From Actinomycetota bacterium (GTDB lineage Bacteria; Actinomycetota; Thermoleophilia; Gaiellales; Gaiellaceae): a stretch of DNA of 6,941 bases. Shown here in pieces: positions 4,800-6,941 of this stretch. The notes beneath the pieces were generated by a model that was given only the letters and a program-made list of their open reading frames with translations, was not told where the DNA came from and searched no databases. The DNA is taken from the NCBI GenBank assembly GCA_019234175.1, contig JAFALP010000060.1:1-6941 (forward strand), in the 5' to 3' direction. The position numbers and the translations under genes are program-made. Every line of letters begins with the position of its first letter. Position 1 is the stretch's first letter.

Positions 4800-6920
4800 G
4801 TGCTTCGGGGGACGATCGCTGTGGCTGCGCTGTGCGTGGTCGCCGCCTGGACCGGGAGCGGGCCCGCGGACGCCTCCGCCCGGTGCCCGTGGATGAGCAA
4901 GGCGCTCCGCCCGAGTGCCCGCGCGTCGAAGCTCCTCGCGGCGATGAGCACTGCCGACAAGCTCGCGCTCCTCACCGGCGTCGACACGACCGCAGCACCG
5001 TACGCGGACGGCGGCGCCGGCTACGCCGGCTACGTCCCGCCCAACCCGCGGCTCTGCATTCCGGCGCTGACGCTGAACGACGGCCCCGCCGGCGTCGCCG
5101 ACGGCCAGATCGGCACGACGGCGTTCCCGGCGCCGCTCGCGCAGGCCGCGACGTGGGATCCCGTCCTCGAGCAGAGCCTCGGCGCGGCACTCGGGTGGGA
5201 AGCGTGGCAGAAGGGAATCGACGTCCTCCTTGGCCCGAACGTGAACATCGCGCGCGTCCCCGAGAACGGCCGCAACTTCGAGGCATTCGGCGAGGACCCG
5301 TTCCTGAGCTCGGCGATGGCGGTCGCGGACATCGACGGCATCCAGCAGAACCCCGTCATCGCGACAGTGAAGCACTTCCCCGTGAACAGCCAGGAGACGA
5401 ACCGGTATTCCGTCTCCGAGAACCTCGACGAGCGGACGCTGCGCGAGATCTACCTGCCTCCCTTCGTCGCCGCTGTCGAGGACGCAAAGGTGGGAGCCGT
5501 CATGTGCGCGTACGGGCTCGTCAACGTCGTCTACTCGTGCCAGGACCCGAATCTCATGGGAACCTTCCTGCGCAAGGAGCTTCGCTTCGACGGCATCGTC
5601 GTGTCCGACTGGAACGCGACGCGCTCCGCGCCCGCGTCCGCGGCGGCGGGGCTCGATCTCGTCATGCCGACCAGCGCGAACGCGGTGACGACGCTCGCCT
5701 CCGGAATCGACGCGGGGACGGTGACGCCGCAGCTCATCGACGGGATGGTCACGCACGTGCTGACCTCGATGTTCCGTCTCGGCCTGTTCGACGACCCTCC
5801 CCCGCCGCGGCAGAACGTCTATCTCTCGCACGTTTCGACGCCGGCGGACGAAGGAGTCGCCCTCCAGGTCGCCGAGGAGAGCACCGTCCTCTTGAAGAAC
5901 GCGGCGCACGCGCTTCCGCTCCACCTCGGCGCGCACGAGACCATCGCCGTCGTCGGGGCGCCCGCCGGCGCCGCCACGTCGGCCTTCGTCGGCGGCGGGG
6001 GCAGCGCGTACGTGACGGCGACGAACGCCGTCACGCCGCTGCAGGCGCTCACCACGCGGGCGGCGAAGGCGAAGGACGACGTCACGTATGCGGACGGAAG
6101 CGACGCCGCCGCCGCCGCGGCTGCGGCGGGATCGGCCGACGCCGCCGTCGTCTTCGTCTACGACCAGGAGCGCGAGGGCTACGACCGCGCCGACCTCGAG
6201 CTGCCGGCGGGCCAGGATCAGCTCGTCGAGGCGGTGGCGCGGGCGAATCCGCACACGATCGTCGTTCTCGACACGGGCGGCCCGGTGCTCATGCCGTGGC
6301 TCGACCAGGTGGCCGGCGTCGTGGAGGCGTGGTACCCCGGCGACGAGGACGGCAACGCGATCGCCGCCGTGCTCTTCGGCGACGCCGAGCCGGGCGGCCG
6401 GCTGCCGCAGACGTTCCCGACGAGCGACACGGCGCTGCCGACCGCGTCGCCCGACCAGTGGCCGGGGGCGGGCAACGCGCAGGACGCGATCTTCTCCGAG
6501 GGGATCGACGTCGGCTACCGCTGGTACGACGCGACGAAGATCGCGCCGTTGTTCCCATTCGGCTTCGGCCTCTCGTACACGACGTTCCGCTACCTGCATC
6601 TGAAGGTGAAGACCCGCGGCTCGAAGGTGACGGTGGCGTTCACGGTTGAGAACACGGGGAGGCGCGCCGGCACCGACGTTCCGCAGCTCTACCTCGACGA
6701 CCCGCGGGCCGCGGACGAGCCGCCGAAGCAGCTCGCCGGATTCGAGCGCGTCGACCTGCAGCCGCGCGAGGCGACGACGGTGACGCTGACGATCCCGCAG
6801 CGGTCGTTCGCGTACTGGAACACGGCGACGAAGGCGTGGACGGTGGCGCCGGGGCTCTACCGCATCCTCGTCGGCGCGTCCTCGCGCGATATCCGACTGC
6901 GCGGGTTCGTCCGCAGATAA
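4800..6920 (+). CDS. Secreted GH3 beta-glucosidase-like glycoside hydrolase
   Basis: Retaining exo-acting glycosidase, most likely a beta-glucosidase or beta-xylosidase, exported from the cell. The 706-residue protein starts with a Sec-type signal peptide: R3, hydrophobic TIAVAALCVVAAW, probable cleavage after ASA (residue 27) and no lipobox. The GH3 N-terminal barrel (about 40-310) carries LNDGPAGV (D94), KHF (191-193), NLDERTLREIYLPPF and IVVSDWNA, whose D270 is the predicted nucleophile. The GH3 C-terminal sandwich domain (about 359-590) begins at EESTVLLKN and contains REGYDRADLELP; by position E459 is the likely acid/base, with E457 less likely. SEGIDVGYRWYD and PFGFGLSYTTF follow. The end (about 605-700) is the fibronectin-III-like domain common in this subgroup. 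Length and domain order are normal. The family's usual MCSYNxxNG is MCAYGLVNVV here, although its Tyr and the cysteine pair are kept. The start GTG at 4800 retains the full signal peptide. Likely co-transcribed with the glycosyltransferase gene. Confidence 0.93.
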   Translation: MLRGTIAVAALCVVAAWTGSGPADASARCPWMSKALRPSARASKLLAAMSTADKLALLTGVDTTAAPYADGGAGYAGYVPPNPRLCIPALTLNDGPAGVADGQIGTTAFPAPLAQAATWDPVLEQSLGAALGWEAWQKGIDVLLGPNVNIARVPENGRNFEAFGEDPFLSSAMAVADIDGIQQNPVIATVKHFPVNSQETNRYSVSENLDERTLREIYLPPFVAAVEDAKVGAVMCAYGLVNVVYSCQDPNLMGTFLRKELRFDGIVVSDWNATRSAPASAAAGLDLVMPTSANAVTTLASGIDAGTVTPQLIDGMVTHVLTSMFRLGLFDDPPPPRQNVYLSHVSTPADEGVALQVAEESTVLLKNAAHALPLHLGAHETIAVVGAPAGAATSAFVGGGGSAYVTATNAVTPLQALTTRAAKAKDDVTYADGSDAAAAAAAAGSADAAVVFVYDQEREGYDRADLELPAGQDQLVEAVARANPHTIVVLDTGGPVLMPWLDQVAGVVEAWYPGDEDGNAIAAVLFGDAEPGGRLPQTFPTSDTALPTASPDQWPGAGNAQDAIFSEGIDVGYRWYDATKIAPLFPFGFGLSYTTFRYLHLKVKTRGSKVTVAFTVENTGRRAGTDVPQLYLDDPRAADEPPKQLAGFERVDLQPREATTVTLTIPQRSFAYWNTATKAWTVAPGLYRILVGASSRDIRLRGFVRR

Positions 6921-6939
6921 CGTCCCGCCGTATGGGACG
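6921..6939 (+). terminator. Hairpin after the GH3 gene, possible terminator
   Basis: CGTCCC (6921-6926) and GGGACG (6934-6939) form a perfect 6-bp GC-rich stem with a 7-base loop, extendable by a G-T pair. It begins immediately after the TAA stop. The window ends two bases later, so a following T-run cannot be seen. The stem is short for a strong terminator. Confidence 0.45.
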
Positions 6940-6941
6940 GA

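Noticed and set aside
4821..4840. Lipoprotein signal in the GH3 protein because of a Cys in the hydrophobic segment (AALC)
   Set aside because: The residue before Cys is Leu and the Cys lies in the middle of the hydrophobic core, so it is not a lipobox. Cleavage after ASA fits a Sec signal peptide.
6105..6128. Run of eight alanine codons in the GH3 gene, including four GCC in a row, as a slippage or phase-variation repeat
   Set aside because: The run is short and mixes GCC, GCG and GCT codons; a triplet repeat would not shift the frame. An Ala-rich helix before the strand carrying the acid/base region is common in this domain.
4704..6599. 631-residue open frame on the - strand opposite the GH3 gene, and a 649-residue + strand frame at 4700-6649
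   Set aside because: Both are compositional shadows of the GH3 gene, which has a signal peptide and all three expected domains in its own frame.
1..6941. A new defence, mobile or multi-gene system
   Set aside because: Every gene but one belongs to a common housekeeping or carbohydrate family. No direct repeats, spacer arrays, integrase/transposase genes, tRNAs or shifts in base composition were seen.

Overview
This is an ordinary chromosomal-looking window from a high-GC bacterium (about 70% GC by eye). Codon third positions are almost all G or C, and GTG and TTG starts are used. All six genes read on the + strand and are tightly packed, with no stretch over 300 bases without a gene. The likely source is an actinobacterium. 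Possible signs are the Gram-positive/actinobacterial style of the LexA box at dinB, the GADQ variant in RpiA and the style of the DinB little finger. A Thermoleophilia-type lineage (Gaiellales/Solirubrobacterales) is my best guess, but the window has no marker gene to settle this.

Layout: (1) 1-1842 is the 3' part of a FUSC-type inner-membrane transporter gene whose start lies off the window. (2) 1839-2477 is rpiA, ribose-5-phosphate isomerase A; it starts at a GTG overlapping the FUSC stop codon (GTGA), so the two are probably translationally coupled. (3) 2467-2685 is a short, probably real gene for a roughly 50-72 residue protein with two CxxC knuckles (a putative zinc ribbon). (4) 2704-3885 is dinB, a Y-family translesion polymerase. 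Its start codon sits inside a perfect 12-base palindrome that matches the core of the LexA/SOS box of Gram-positives and actinobacteria. An AT-rich -10-like element lies just upstream and there is no Shine-Dalgarno, which suggests a leaderless, LexA-controlled transcript. (5) 3931-4788 is a family 2 glycosyltransferase. (6) 4800-6920 is a secreted three-domain GH3 beta-glucosidase-like enzyme, only 11 bases downstream of the glycosyltransferase and probably co-transcribed with it. A small hairpin just after its stop codon may be the terminator.

Functionally the window falls into three unrelated blocks: membrane transport plus pentose phosphate metabolism (FUSC-rpiA), DNA damage tolerance (dinB), and carbohydrate synthesis/breakdown (GT2-GH3). 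I found no mobile element, CRISPR array, RNA gene or new multi-gene system. The points most worth a second look are the operator on the dinB start codon and the small CxxC protein in front of it.
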